Source: Hydrogenophaga sp. IBVHS1 (lineage in GTDB: Bacteria > Pseudomonadota > Gammaproteobacteria > Burkholderiales > Burkholderiaceae_C). Taken from it: DNA of 64,000 bases. A program made the position numbers and the translations under genes. The notes below the pieces were generated by a model. It saw only the letters and a list, made by a program, of their open reading frames with translations. It had not been told where the DNA came from and searched no databases. The stretch's first letter is position 1. Each line of letters opens with the position of its first letter. Positions 50,500 through 60,147 of the stretch are shown here, in pieces. The DNA is taken from NCBI RefSeq assembly GCF_002127265.1, contig NZ_NFUU01000002.1, positions 496,001 through 560,000 of the forward strand. Reading direction: 5' to 3'.

Positions 50500-51648
50500 T
50501 CAAGCAGGCTGTGCCTGCTTCGGAGCCACCTCGGCCAGCGCCCGCTCCAGGTGCTTCAACGTGCCCGGCACGTCGTGCCACTTGTCCAGGCCGAATAGGC
50601 CGATGCGGAAGGTCTTGAAATCAGCTCCTTCGTCGCATTGCAGCGGCACGCCGGCGGCGGTCTGCAGGCCTTGTGCCAGGAATTTCTTGCTCGACTGGAT
50701 GTCCGGGTCGGTGGTGAAACTCACCACCACGCCGGGTGCCTGGAACCCCTGCGCCGCCACGCTCGGGAAACCATGGCGTTGCAGCAAACCGCGCACCTGT
50801 GTGCCCAGCGCGATCTGTTCCTGGCGCACGCGCTCGACGCCATAGGCCTCGGTTTCCTTCATGGTGTCGCGCAGGCGCGTGAGTGCGTCGGTGGGCAGGG
50901 TGCTGTGGTACGCGTGGCCGCCTCCTTCGTAGGTCTCCATGATCTGCAGCCATTTTTTCAGGTCCATGGCAAAGGTGGTGCTCTGGGTGCCGTCGATGGC
51001 CGCGCGTGCGCGCTCGCTGAGCATGACCATGGCGCAGCACGGCGAGCTGCTCCAGCCCTTTTGCGGCGCGCTGATGAGAATGTCCACACCCGTGGCCTGC
51101 ATGTCGACCCACATGGCGCCCGAGGCGATGCAGTCCAGCACGAAAAGACCGCCCACCGAGTGCACCGCGTCGGCCACGGCGCGAAGGTAGTCGTCGGGCA
51201 GCATCATGCCGGCAGCTGTTTCCACGTGCGGGGCAAACACCAGCGCAGGCTTCTCGCGGGCAATGGTGGCCACCACTTCCTCGATGGGCGCAGGCGCCCA
51301 GGCAGCCTGCGGGCCTTCGCCCACACGCCGCGCCTTCATCACGGTGTGGCTGGCGGGGATGGCGCCCATGTCGAAGATCTGCGTCCAGCGGTAGCTGAAC
51401 CAGCCGTTGCGGATGACCAGAACGTGTTTGCCGTGGGCAAATTGCCTCGCCACCGACTCCATGCCAAAGGTACCGCTGCCCGGCACCAGCACCGCGGAGC
51501 GGGCTCCGTACACGCGCTTGAGCATGGCCGAGATGTCGGTCATCACGCCCTGGAAGCGCTGGGACATGTGGTTGAGCGCGCGATCGGTGTAGACCACCGA
51601 GAACTCGAGCAAGCCATCAGGGTCGACGTGGGGCAGCAATCCGGGCAT
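50500..51648 (-). CDS. Class V aminotransferase (alanine/serine-glyoxylate type)
   Basis: A 382-residue PLP enzyme of the serine-pyruvate / alanine-glyoxylate aminotransferase group. PLP contacts: PGSGTFGMESVARQF, the Asp in LFVLDCIASGAMWVDMQ and the Schiff-base Lys in SAPQKGWSSSPCCAMVML. The C-terminal arm ends near FKTFRIGLFGLDKW. AGGAGA precedes the ATG at 51648. Likely reaction: transamination of glyoxylate or hydroxypyruvate with serine or alanine. Phosphonate-pyruvate aminotransferases are related, so substrate is not settled. Confidence 0.88.
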   Translation of the reverse strand: MPGLLPHVDPDGLLEFSVVYTDRALNHMSQRFQGVMTDISAMLKRVYGARSAVLVPGSGTFGMESVARQFAHGKHVLVIRNGWFSYRWTQIFDMGAIPASHTVMKARRVGEGPQAAWAPAPIEEVVATIAREKPALVFAPHVETAAGMMLPDDYLRAVADAVHSVGGLFVLDCIASGAMWVDMQATGVDILISAPQKGWSSSPCCAMVMLSERARAAIDGTQSTTFAMDLKKWLQIMETYEGGGHAYHSTLPTDALTRLRDTMKETEAYGVERVRQEQIALGTQVRGLLQRHGFPSVAAQGFQAPGVVVSFTTDPDIQSSKKFLAQGLQTAAGVPLQCDEGADFKTFRIGLFGLDKWHDVPGTLKHLERALAEVAPKQAQPA

Positions 51649-51721
51649 GTTGGTCTCCTGTTTCAACGCGCTTGAAAAAGCGGCCTGTCAGCGTAGCACA
51701 GCAAGCTTTTCGCTGCCGGCG

Positions 51722-53380
51722 TCAGGTCCGGTCGGTCGCTTCTACAGGTGGGCGCAGGCGGCTGGGTGCGAGCACACCCGCGGAATCGAGAATCGGATAA
51801 GCGATGGAGCAGATGTGCGAGTTGATCCGCTTCAGGTCGCTGATCAGGTCCAGGTGCAGCGCGCTGGTGTCCATGCTCTGCATGCTCTGGTCGGACAGGC
51901 GGTTCAGGTGGGTCGCGGCGTATTCGCGTTCCATGTCGCGGAAGCGCACCTTTTCTTCCAGCAGACGCTGGGCGTCGCGCACATTGCCATTCAAAAACAC
52001 GCTCATGCCCAGGCGCAGGTTGTCGATCAGGCGCGCATGCAGCTCGGTGATCTCGGCCATGCCGGCCTCTGAGAAATCGCGCCCCTTGCGGATCTTCTTG
52101 TCCTCGATGTCGAGCAGCACGCGCTCCACGGTGTCGCCGATCTGCTCCATGTTGATGGTGAAGCTGATGATGTCGGTCCAGCGCCGGCCTTCTTCTTCGC
52201 TCAACTGCTGGCGCGAGATCTTGGTGAGGTAGTACTTGATGGACGAGTAGAGGCTGTCCACCGTGTCGTCCAGCTTGCGGAGGTCCTGCGCAAGTTTCAG
52301 GTCGTTGGTCTTGAGCACGGTGACCACGCCGCGCAGCATGGTTTCCACAATATCGGCCTGGTGCATGGCCTCGCGCGCCGCGCAGGAAATGGCCAGCGAG
52401 GGTGTGGCCAGTGCCGAAGGGTCAAGGTGCTTGGGCCGGTCCAGCGGGCTGTTGCCGGCCTGCAGCGGCAGCAGCCGGTCCACCATGCGCGCAATGGGTT
52501 TTGTGAGGCCGATGAACACCAGGCCAACCATGACGTTGAAGCTCAAGTGGAACAGCACAGTGAGCGTGGCCGGGTCCTGCACGAGGGGTTGCACCAGCCT
52601 CAGCCAGAACGGGATCAGCCACGGCGCAATCGCCACGCCGAACACCTTGAACAGCAGGTTGCCCAGCGGCACCTGGCGCGTGCTGATGCCCGATTTGGCC
52701 GTGGTGATGACGGCCAGCACGCCACTGCCCAGGTTGGCGCCCAGCACCAGGCCCAGCGCCACGTCCAGACCGACCACCTGCGTGGCCAGCGTGGCCGAGA
52801 GCAGCACCACCGCCAGGCTGGAGTACGACAACACGGCGAGCGTCGCCCCCAGCAGGATTTCCAGCAGCCGGTCGCTGCCCAGCGACTCCAGCATCAACTG
52901 CACGGCGGGGTTCTGCGTCAGCACACTGGTGGACGCCGACACCAGCCGCAGCGCCAGCAGCATCAGGCCCAGGCCAATCAGCACACGCCCGAAATCGCCC
53001 ACCTGCGTGCCCTGGCGCGAGATGAAGAGCGTGACGCCGATGAAGATGAACAGCGGCGAGAGCCAGGACAGATCGAAGTGGAACAGCACCGCCATGAGGC
53101 TGGTGCCGATGTCGGCCCCCAGCATCACGGCCAGTGCGGCGGGCAGCGCGATCAGGCCGCGGCCTACAAAGGAGCCGGTGATGAGCGCAGTGGCGGTGCT
53201 CGATTGCACGAGGGCCGTGACGCCCAGCCCAGAGAGCGCAGCGGCAAATCGGTTGCCGGTGCTGGTGGCCAGAATCTGGCGCAGGTTGCTGCCGAAGACG
53301 CGGAGCACGCCAGTGCGAACCAGGTGGGTGCCCCATACGAGCAGGGCCACGGCGGCCAGAAGATCCAGGAGATGTTTCAT
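51722..53380 (-). CDS. Na/Pi cotransporter family protein with PhoU domain
   Basis: A 552-residue protein. Residues 1-305 hold two inverted Na/Pi repeats with about eight membrane segments. The QSSTAT signature is intact in the first (VTALVQSSTATALITGSF), and the second repeat contains YSSLAVVLLSATLATQ. Residues 340-535 form a helical PhoU-like cytoplasmic domain (AREAMHQADIVETMLRG; INMEQIGDTVERVLLDIED). It resembles YjbB/NptA, moving phosphate with sodium. The ATG at 53380 has TTGGAG upstream; a TTG three codons earlier is less likely. Confidence 0.92.
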   Translation of the reverse strand: MKHLLDLLAAVALLVWGTHLVRTGVLRVFGSNLRQILATSTGNRFAAALSGLGVTALVQSSTATALITGSFVGRGLIALPAALAVMLGADIGTSLMAVLFHFDLSWLSPLFIFIGVTLFISRQGTQVGDFGRVLIGLGLMLLALRLVSASTSVLTQNPAVQLMLESLGSDRLLEILLGATLAVLSYSSLAVVLLSATLATQVVGLDVALGLVLGANLGSGVLAVITTAKSGISTRQVPLGNLLFKVFGVAIAPWLIPFWLRLVQPLVQDPATLTVLFHLSFNVMVGLVFIGLTKPIARMVDRLLPLQAGNSPLDRPKHLDPSALATPSLAISCAAREAMHQADIVETMLRGVVTVLKTNDLKLAQDLRKLDDTVDSLYSSIKYYLTKISRQQLSEEEGRRWTDIISFTINMEQIGDTVERVLLDIEDKKIRKGRDFSEAGMAEITELHARLIDNLRLGMSVFLNGNVRDAQRLLEEKVRFRDMEREYAATHLNRLSDQSMQSMDTSALHLDLISDLKRINSHICSIAYPILDSAGVLAPSRLRPPVEATDRT

Positions 53381-53450
53381 GAACTCCAAAACTATACGCG
53401 TCGCGCGTGACGCCGGTCCCCGGGCCTGACCCGAGGAGCGGCACGGGTTC

Positions 53451-53960
53451 TCAGCGGCTGCGGCGCAGGCGCAGGATCTCGTCCAGGATCAGCGTTACGG
53501 CGCCCACGCTGATGGCCGCGTCGGCTATGTTGAACGCGGGGAAATGGCCACCCGGGAACATGCCTTCGAGAAAGCGCCAGTGGAAATCGAGGAAGTCCAC
53601 CACGTAGCCGTGCACCAGCCGGTCGATCACGTTGCCCAGCGCGCCGCCCAGAATGCAGGCGAGGGCAAAGGCAAACAGCTTCTGGCCGGGATGCGACCGC
53701 AGCATCCAGACAATGAAGACCGATGCCGCCACGCCCACTGCCGTGAAGAACCAGCGCTGCCAGCCGCCGGCTTCGGCCAGAAAGGAAAACGCGGCACCGG
53801 TGTTGTGGGCGCGCACGATGTTGAAGAAGCTCGTGACATAGGTGCTGTCGCCGAGCTGGTAGCTGGCGAGGATCACCTGTTTGGTGACCTGATCCAGCAC
53901 CAGCAGCAGCGCCGCCAGACCGAGCCAGGGCCAGATACTCGCCGTGGAAGTGCGCGACAT
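53451..53960 (-). CDS. lspA: Lipoprotein signal peptidase (signal peptidase II)
   Basis: A 169-residue membrane aspartyl protease with four helices, removing signal peptides from prolipoproteins. Both catalytic Asp motifs are present: [20 protein letters not shown] and [13 protein letters not shown]. The N-terminal DQVTKQ motif is also present. The ATG overlaps the ileS stop by one base (TGATG). The ileS-lspA order is conserved in proteobacteria. The lipoproteins in this window would be its substrates. Confidence 0.96.
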   Translation of the reverse strand: MSRTSTASIWPWLGLAALLLVLDQVTKQVILASYQLGDSTYVTSFFNIVRAHNTGAAFSFLAEAGGWQRWFFTAVGVAASVFIVWMLRSHPGQKLFAFALACILGGALGNVIDRLVHGYVVDFLDFHWRFLEGMFPGGHFPAFNIADAAISVGAVTLILDEILRLRRSR

Positions 53961-56833
53961 CAGGCCACCAGGCGGGTTTCGCCCGCACCATACAGGTTGC
54001 TGTTGCAGCGGCCGCACAGCGTGGGGTGCGCGGCATCGGCGCCCACATCGTCGCGGTAGTGCCAGCAACGCTCGCACTTCGGCGCGGTGGCCGGCGTCAC
54101 CTCGATCGAGAGTTCGGCGCCCTCCACCGCGACCAGCGTCACCTTCGAGGTGATGAACACGAACTTCAGGTCCTCGCCCAACGAGGCCAGTTCGGCCAGC
54201 TGGCTCGAAGGCGCGCGAATGGTGAGTTCGGCTTGCAGCGAAGAACCCACCTCGCTGGCCTCCCGGCGCTTCTCGATTTCCTTGTTGGCCAGATCGCGCA
54301 ACTGGTGCAGACGTTCCCACTTGTCCAGCAAGGGTTGATCAGGTTCGGGCAGCCTGGCGAAGGTCTCGAAGAAGATTGAACCCTGGCTTTGCGAACCCGC
54401 CAGCACTGGCCATGCTTCCTCCGCCGTGAAGCTCAGGAAAGGTGCCATCCAGCGCAGCATGGCGTGGGTGATCTGGTGCAGCGCGGTCTGCGCACTGCGC
54501 CTCGCGAGGCTGTGGGGTGCCGTGGTGTAGAGGCGGTCCTTGAGCACGTCGAGGTAGAACGCGCCCAGGTCTTCCGAGCAGTAGATCTGCAGTTTGGACA
54601 CGACCGGGTGGAATTCGTACACCTCGTAGTGCGCCAGCACCTCGGCCTGCAGCTGCGCCGCCCGCGAGAGCGCGTAGCGGTCCACCTCCAGCAGTTGATC
54701 GAATGGCACCGCGTCCTTCGCTGGATCGAAGTCGCTCACGTTGGCCAGCAGGAAGCGCAGCGTGTTGCGGATGCGGCGGTAGGCGTCGGTCACGCGGGCG
54801 ATCACCTTCTTGTCCATCGGCGGATCGCCCGAATAGTCGGTGGAGGCCACCCACAGGCGTGCGATTTCAGCGCCCGGGTCCTTGGCAAAGGTCTCGATCT
54901 CGATCACGTTGCCCAGCGACTTGCTCATCTTGCGGCCCTGGCCGTCCACATTGAAGCCGTGCGTGAGGATGCTGCGGTAAGGCGCGCGGTCGTACAGCGC
55001 GCAGCCGAGCAGCAGCGAGCTGTGGAACCAGCCCCGATGCTGGTCATGGCCTTCCAGGTACAGGTCGGCCTCGGGGCCCTGCGCGTGGTAGGGCAGGCGG
55101 TCGTAGGCGCTGGCGTGGCTGCCGCGCAGCACGTGCTGAAAGGTGGAGCCCGAGTCGAACCACACCTCCAGGATGTCGGTGCTCTTGGTGTACTGCTTCG
55201 CGTCTTCGGCGCCCAGCATCTCTTCGGTCGTGACGCGACTCCAGGCCTCGATACCGCCTTTTTCCACGATGGTGGCTGCCTGGTCGAGGATCTCCATGGT
55301 GCGCGGGTGCAGCTCGCCGCTGTCCTTGTGCAGGAAGAACGGGATCGGCACGCCCCAGCTGCGCTGGCGCGAGATGCACCAGTCGGGCCGGTTGGCGATC
55401 ATGTCGTGCAGGCGCGCCTTGCCATTGGCCGGGAAGAACTGGGTCTGCTCGATCGCGTCCAGCGCGGTCTGGCGCAGCGTCTTGGGCGCCTTCTCTTTGG
55501 TGAACACGCCTTCGCCATCGTCCATGCGCACAAACCACTGCGCGGCGGCACGGTAGATCACCGGCGTCTTGTGCCGCCAGCAGTGCGGGTAGCTGTGCGT
55601 GATGGTCTGGGTGGCCATGAGGCGGCCAGCGTTCTTCAGCGCCTCCAGAATGACCGGCACTGCCTTCCAGATGTGCAGGCCGCCAAACAGCGGGAAATCG
55701 GGCGCGTAGGCGCCGTTGCCTTGCACCGGGTTGAGGATGTCCTCGACCTTCATGCCGTGGGCCGTGCAGGAGTTGAAGTCGTCCAGGCCGTAAGCGGGTG
55801 ACGAGTGCACGAGGCCGGTGCCGTCGGCGTCGCTCACGTAGTCGGCCAGGAACACGGGCGAAAGGCGCTGGTAGCCGGCGTCCACGTCGAACAGCGGATG
55901 GCGGAAGTTAAGGCCGCCCAGCGCCTTGCCCGAGGCGGTGGCGAGCACCTTACCAGTGAGGCCGAAGCGCTCCAGGCATTTCTCGACCAGCGTCTCGGCC
56001 AGCACCAGGCAGCCCTTGGGCGTGTCGACCAGGGCGTAGGTAAAGTCGGGGTGCGCGTTGAGCGCCTGGTTGGCGGGGATCGTCCACGCGGTGGTGGTCC
56101 AGATGACGGCGAAGCCGGACTTGCCCGCGGGCATGGATGACAGGCCGAAGGCGGCAGCCAGCTTCGCGCTGTCGTCCGACTCGAAGGCCACGTCCAGCGT
56201 CTCGCTCTTTTTGTCGGCGTACTCAATCTCGAATTCGGCGAGCGACGAGCCGCAGTCGAAACACCAGTACACCGGCTTCAAGCCACGGTAGACAAATCCG
56301 CGCTCGATCACGCGCTTGAAGGCCCGCAACTCGCCCGCTTCGTTGGCCGGGTCCATGGTGCGGTAGGGGCGCTCCCAGTCGCCGAGCACGCCCAGGCGGC
56401 GGAAGTCTTCGCGCTGCTGGTCGATCTGCCCGGTGGCGAAAGCGCGGCTTTTGGCCTGCATGTCGTCGCGGCTCAGGTTGCGGCCATGCAGCTTCTCGAT
56501 CGCGTTTTCAATCGGCAGGCCGTGGCAGTCCCAGCCGGGGATGTATTGCGCGTCAAATCCGGCCAGCTGGCGGCTCTTGACGATCATGTCCTTGAGGATT
56601 TTGTTCAGCGCGTGGCCGATGTGCAGCTTGCCGTTGGCATAGGGCGGCCCGTCGTGCAGCACGAACAGCGGTGCGCCGGCGCGGGCGACGCGCAGCCGCT
56701 GGTACAGGCCTTCTTCCTTCCAGTCCTTGACCCAGCCCGGCTCGCGCTTGGGAAGGTCGCCGCGCATGGGGAAGGGTGTGTCGGGCAGGTTGAGGGTGCT
56801 GCGGTAGTCGGTGGTGGAGGTGGTGTCGGACAT
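53960..56833 (-). CDS. ileS: Isoleucyl-tRNA synthetase
   Basis: A 957-residue class I synthetase. HIGH motif in [21 protein letters not shown] in [13 protein letters not shown], an editing domain between them ([18 protein letters not shown]), and a C-terminal zinc ribbon with [10 protein letters not shown] and CGRCNSNL. The length is as in E. coli (938) plus a short extension. It lies between ribF and lspA. The upstream 118-base gap contains a repeat, not an obvious T-box or promoter. Confidence 0.97.
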   Translation of the reverse strand: MSDTTSTTDYRSTLNLPDTPFPMRGDLPKREPGWVKDWKEEGLYQRLRVARAGAPLFVLHDGPPYANGKLHIGHALNKILKDMIVKSRQLAGFDAQYIPGWDCHGLPIENAIEKLHGRNLSRDDMQAKSRAFATGQIDQQREDFRRLGVLGDWERPYRTMDPANEAGELRAFKRVIERGFVYRGLKPVYWCFDCGSSLAEFEIEYADKKSETLDVAFESDDSAKLAAAFGLSSMPAGKSGFAVIWTTTAWTIPANQALNAHPDFTYALVDTPKGCLVLAETLVEKCLERFGLTGKVLATASGKALGGLNFRHPLFDVDAGYQRLSPVFLADYVSDADGTGLVHSSPAYGLDDFNSCTAHGMKVEDILNPVQGNGAYAPDFPLFGGLHIWKAVPVILEALKNAGRLMATQTITHSYPHCWRHKTPVIYRAAAQWFVRMDDGEGVFTKEKAPKTLRQTALDAIEQTQFFPANGKARLHDMIANRPDWCISRQRSWGVPIPFFLHKDSGELHPRTMEILDQAATIVEKGGIEAWSRVTTEEMLGAEDAKQYTKSTDILEVWFDSGSTFQHVLRGSHASAYDRLPYHAQGPEADLYLEGHDQHRGWFHSSLLLGCALYDRAPYRSILTHGFNVDGQGRKMSKSLGNVIEIETFAKDPGAEIARLWVASTDYSGDPPMDKKVIARVTDAYRRIRNTLRFLLANVSDFDPAKDAVPFDQLLEVDRYALSRAAQLQAEVLAHYEVYEFHPVVSKLQIYCSEDLGAFYLDVLKDRLYTTAPHSLARRSAQTALHQITHAMLRWMAPFLSFTAEEAWPVLAGSQSQGSIFFETFARLPEPDQPLLDKWERLHQLRDLANKEIEKRREASEVGSSLQAELTIRAPSSQLAELASLGEDLKFVFITSKVTLVAVEGAELSIEVTPATAPKCERCWHYRDDVGADAAHPTLCGRCNSNLYGAGETRLVA

Positions 56834-56852
56834 GACCGGATTTCCGTGGTGG

Positions 56853-56930
56853 CTACGACAAGCTCAGCCCGAACGGGGAATGAGGGGGACGGGAGACTGG
56901 AAACCGTTCGCCCTGAGCCTGTCGAAGGGC
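56853..56930. repeat. REP-like inverted repeat between ribF and ileS
   Basis: Two related units face each other. One at 56853-56878 contains GACAAGCTCAGCCCGAACGG. The other at 56904-56930 contains CCGTTCGCCCTGAGCCTGTC, whose complement aligns with the first with a few mismatches. I recognise the CCGTTCGCCCTGAGC form as a dispersed intergenic repeat frequent in Comamonadaceae and other proteobacteria. It may form a long hairpin in the ribF-ileS transcript. Confidence 0.75.
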
Positions 56931-56951
56931 GGCGACCGGACGGACAGGTCG

Positions 56952-58016
56952 TTAAATTCGGTCGCGCGTGGTCTGCCGGTGGGTCTGCGCGTGCAGCGAA
57001 GCGAAATAGGCGCGCGCGTCGTCGCAATCCCGCGCGATGCCCTGGGTCAGGGCGTCGAGGCCGTCGTATTTCAGCTCGTCGTGCAGTTTGTGCAGAAGTT
57101 CCACGCGCACGATTTTACCGTAGGCCTCCCCGTTGGGCAGGCTGCGGGCAAAGGCTTCGGGCCATTGCAGGCAATGGGTCTCCAGCAGCACGCGCCCGCC
57201 ATTGACATCGTCCGGATCGAGCGAGGGGCGCACGCCCAGGTTGGCCACGCCCGGCAACGGCGGTGAGGCCGGGGTGGGGCCAAGCCCATGCACGAGGACT
57301 GCAAAAATGCCGCTGGCAGCGGGCTTCCAGTGGGAAAAACGCAGATTGAGCGTGCGAAAACCGTCGCCCCGACCGGGCGCACTCTCGGCCAGCTGGCGGC
57401 CGAGCCGTCGGCCGTGGACTACGTGGCCGCTGATGCTGTAGGGCCGGCCCAGCAGGGCGGTCACGACGTCCATGCGGCCAGCGCCCAGCGCTTCGCGCAC
57501 CGCCGAACTCGATACCCGCATGCCATGCACCTCGTAGCTCTGCATGCGGGCCACGTCGAAGCCCAGGCGCGTGCCTGCCGCATCGAGCATGGCGTAGTCG
57601 CCTGCGCGCTTCGCGCCGAAGCGGAAATCGTCGCCCACCAGCACATAGCGCACGCCGAGCGCTCGCACCAGCGTTTCCTCAATGAAGGCCTGCGGGGCCT
57701 GGTTGGCCAGCTTGGCATTGAACGGCAGGACCACGCACTCGTCGACGCCGCAGCGTTCGAGTTCCTGCAGTTTGTCGCGCAGTGTGGCGATGCGGGCCGG
57801 CGCGAGCTCGGGTTTCTGGTGCAGGGCGGCGAAGTAGTCGCGCGGATGCGGCTCGAAGGTCATGACGCAACTGGGTACGCCACGGTGCTGGGCTTCGCTG
57901 TTGAGCAGCGCCAGCATGGCCTGGTGGCCTCGGTGCACGCCGTCGAAATTGCCAATGGTCAGTGCGCAGCCGGGAGAACTGGCGTGTTGGGAGCGCAAAC
58001 CGCGAAAGATTTTCAT
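56952..58016 (-). CDS. ribF: Bifunctional riboflavin kinase / FAD synthetase
   Basis: A 354-residue enzyme that makes FMN and FAD. The N-terminal FAD synthetase domain shows TIGNFDGVHRGHQAML and the ISSTxxR-like VSSSAVREALGAG. The C-terminal riboflavin kinase domain starts near YSISGHVVHGRRLGRQL and contains a metal-binding PGVANLGVRPSL stretch. It has a slightly longer middle segment (residues 205-235) than the E. coli protein. It lies upstream of ileS in the same direction. Confidence 0.96.
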   Translation of the reverse strand: MKIFRGLRSQHASSPGCALTIGNFDGVHRGHQAMLALLNSEAQHRGVPSCVMTFEPHPRDYFAALHQKPELAPARIATLRDKLQELERCGVDECVVLPFNAKLANQAPQAFIEETLVRALGVRYVLVGDDFRFGAKRAGDYAMLDAAGTRLGFDVARMQSYEVHGMRVSSSAVREALGAGRMDVVTALLGRPYSISGHVVHGRRLGRQLAESAPGRGDGFRTLNLRFSHWKPAASGIFAVLVHGLGPTPASPPLPGVANLGVRPSLDPDDVNGGRVLLETHCLQWPEAFARSLPNGEAYGKIVRVELLHKLHDELKYDGLDALTQGIARDCDDARAYFASLHAQTHRQTTRDRI

Positions 58017-58088
58017 GCCATCAAGGGGTGTTGGAGGGGTGCCATCTGTGGCTTATGCGCCCGCTGCCATGGCCCGCTCACAAAGTCT

Positions 58089-58097
58089 TGCTATATT
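58089..58097 (+). promoter_or_regulatory. Extended -10 promoter of the HNH endonuclease gene
   Basis: TGCTATATT forms an extended -10 (TG, one base, TATATT) without a clear -35. It lies about 100 bases upstream of the TTG start. The leader it implies contains a small hairpin GGCTCC-CCAC-GGAGCC at 58144-58159. The evidence is similarity to extended -10 promoters only. Confidence 0.45.
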
Positions 58098-58198
58098 GGT
58101 GCACGATCATATGCGCCCGCAGCCCCGTGCTGCAGCCGCCGGACGGCTCCCCACGGAGCCGCCCTTCCTGTTGACTAGTTCGATAGAAGGAGCCCGTC

Positions 58199-58756
58199 TT
58201 GAAGGTCTTGAAACTCTCCGCGCAGGGCTTGCCACAGTCGTGGATCAGCCTCGAAGAAGCCGTGCTGCATTACGCCGCCGACGAAGTGCGCTGGGAGATG
58301 GGCGCGGAGATCGCCGTGTTCCATGGCGGGCACAACGCCATGACCGGACGCCAGTCCATCATCACGGTCAATTCCATCATTGGCACCCAGGGCGTGCCGC
58401 GAATCAACCCGTTCGATCTGCGCCCCACGCTGACCAACAGCAAGTTGTTTGCGCGTGACCGCAACATTTGCGCCTACTGCGGTGACCATTTCCATGAGGA
58501 AGAACTCACCCGTGAGCACATCGTGCCGCTGGGGCAAAACGGCCGGGATCTCTGGATGAACGTGGTAACGGCGTGCCGCTCGTGCAACCACCGCAAGGGC
58601 AACCGGACCCCCGAGCAGGCCAACATGGGCCTGCTCTACACACCCTACGTGCCCAGCCTCTGGGAAGACTTCATTCTGCGCAACCGCCGCATTCTGGCGG
58701 ACCAGATGGAGTTTCTGATGTCCCATCTGCCCAAGACCTCGCGGCTGCACGCCTGA
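58199..58756 (+). CDS. HNH endonuclease
   Basis: A 185-residue protein with a central HNH domain. Zinc-type Cys pairs CAYCGDHF and CRSCNHRKGN flank the catalytic EHIVPLGQNGRDLWMN. The start is TTG at 58199, set by AAGGAG six bases upstream; no in-frame ATG fits. Homologs occur next to ribF-ileS across Burkholderiales and are chromosomal housekeeping-like genes rather than homing elements; their role is unknown. The intact His-Asn-His suggests an active nuclease. Confidence 0.88.
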   Translation: MKVLKLSAQGLPQSWISLEEAVLHYAADEVRWEMGAEIAVFHGGHNAMTGRQSIITVNSIIGTQGVPRINPFDLRPTLTNSKLFARDRNICAYCGDHFHEEELTREHIVPLGQNGRDLWMNVVTACRSCNHRKGNRTPEQANMGLLYTPYVPSLWEDFILRNRRILADQMEFLMSHLPKTSRLHA

Positions 58757-58770
58757 GGCTGGGCCCGGGC

Positions 58771-60147
58771 TCAGTAGGTCAGCTCGAGCACCACCAGGTG
58801 GTTGTCGGTCGCCGGCCAGGTCCGCCCGGTGATCTTCTCGCCGTTGAACTCCGCTGAAATCGCCCGCACGCCGTCTTCCATCAGCTTGATTTTCGAGCTC
58901 GACATGCCGGCGCCGGAAGGCGGCACGCCCGGCAAAGCTTTGCCGTCAAACGCCATCTTGTCGCGCTCGCCATCGAAATAACCGCGAGGCCGCGTGAGCG
59001 TGACGGTGGATCTGGCGTCCTTATCGGCCGCCAGCGGCCGCTCGGCGCGCAGGTGGATGAGCTCGCTGCTGCGTGGGAAAGGGCTGCGGTAGATGTGGGT
59101 GGTGGCGTAGCCCGGGGCACTGATTGCAAATTCGTAGGGCACACCGGCTTGCGCCGTGAAGGGCCCCCACAGGCCGTCGGCACCAACGGTCTTGCGGTGA
59201 ACAGCCGCACCCCGGCGTTCGCCACTGGCTGGGTCGGTGGCGTAGATCTCGATCTGCGCGCCGGGGAGCGGCAGGTTGTTCGAGTAGTTGCCCGACGCGG
59301 GATCGGTCGATGACAGCCCGAGGCCGGTGATCTTCCCGTTGAGCACTGGCTGGGCTTGCGGCGCCACGACCAGTGTTCTGGGCGCCTGGCCGGTGATGAA
59401 GCGCCAGGTGGCGTCAAAGGCTGCTGGCGAGAACGCAGTTTCGCGGTGGTCGACGCGCGGCAGCACGACGTTTTGGGCGCCCTTGAGCGCCGGGCCGTCG
59501 AAGGTGACGTTGGTGGGCGTGCCCTTCGCGCCTATCCACAGGCCGTCGGGCTGGGCGAACTTGTCGTTGTTGTCGGAGCGGATGGTCAGCCATTTCACCG
59601 GGCCCACCACTTCATCCCCTGCCGCGTTCTTCGGGGCATTCAGCGCGGTGAGGAACGGGCCGGTGCCAGCGAACTCGTTGGCCTCCCGAAAGCCTTTGAT
59701 GGCCCAGACGCCGTGGTTGGGCACACCGCCCAGCACCGCGTGGCTCACGGTCTTGTCGCCGCCGCCGTTCTGAATGTAGTTGCGCACGGCATAGCCACCG
59801 CGCGAATTGGCCACCAGTACCACCTGGCTTGCTCCCGTCGCTTTCATGACCTTGTCCACTTCGGCCTTCAGGAACGCCATGTGCTCGCCGGTGGACGTAC
59901 GACCCGGCAGGGCTTTGCCGTCGTCGTCGCGCGCCAGCGGGTAGGGCAGGTCGATGGCGTGCAGGCGCTCGCGTGGCCAGCCGTTCGCTTCAAAGCGCCA
60001 CACCGTGGTCTGCCAGATCGAGGCCGAATCCCCGTTGCCGTGCACGAACACGATGGGGGGCTGTGCGTTGTTGTGCTGCGTGCTGGCACAGGCGGCCAGC
60101 AGCAGGCTGGCGCCGGCCAGGGCAAAGACGGTGCGGCGGGTGGTCAT
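58771..60147 (-). CDS. Exported lipoprotein alpha/beta-hydrolase (esterase)
   Basis: A 458-residue lipoprotein. The signal peptide has RR near its start and ends at LAAC (Cys20). The alpha/beta-hydrolase domain covers 30-260, with the oxyanion loop FVHGNGDSASIW and nucleophile Ser in VLVANSRGGYAVRNYI. The candidate catalytic His is in LPRVDHRETAFSP. A C-terminal beta-sandwich (about 270-458; carboxypeptidase-regulatory-like then an Ig-like part) may bind polymer. Similar proteins are annotated as lipase or PHB depolymerase-like; the substrate is unknown. It overlaps the acyl-CoA dehydrogenase gene by ATGA. Confidence 0.85.
   Translation of the reverse strand: MTTRRTVFALAGASLLLAACASTQHNNAQPPIVFVHGNGDSASIWQTTVWRFEANGWPRERLHAIDLPYPLARDDDGKALPGRTSTGEHMAFLKAEVDKVMKATGASQVVLVANSRGGYAVRNYIQNGGGDKTVSHAVLGGVPNHGVWAIKGFREANEFAGTGPFLTALNAPKNAAGDEVVGPVKWLTIRSDNNDKFAQPDGLWIGAKGTPTNVTFDGPALKGAQNVVLPRVDHRETAFSPAAFDATWRFITGQAPRTLVVAPQAQPVLNGKITGLGLSSTDPASGNYSNNLPLPGAQIEIYATDPASGERRGAAVHRKTVGADGLWGPFTAQAGVPYEFAISAPGYATTHIYRSPFPRSSELIHLRAERPLAADKDARSTVTLTRPRGYFDGERDKMAFDGKALPGVPPSGAGMSSSKIKLMEDGVRAISAEFNGEKITGRTWPATDNHLVVLELTY

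Noticed and set aside
58199..58756. HNH endonuclease as homing or mobile element
   Set aside because: No intron, intein, terminal repeats or other mobile genes surround it, and the gene has normal codon use and conserved neighbours.
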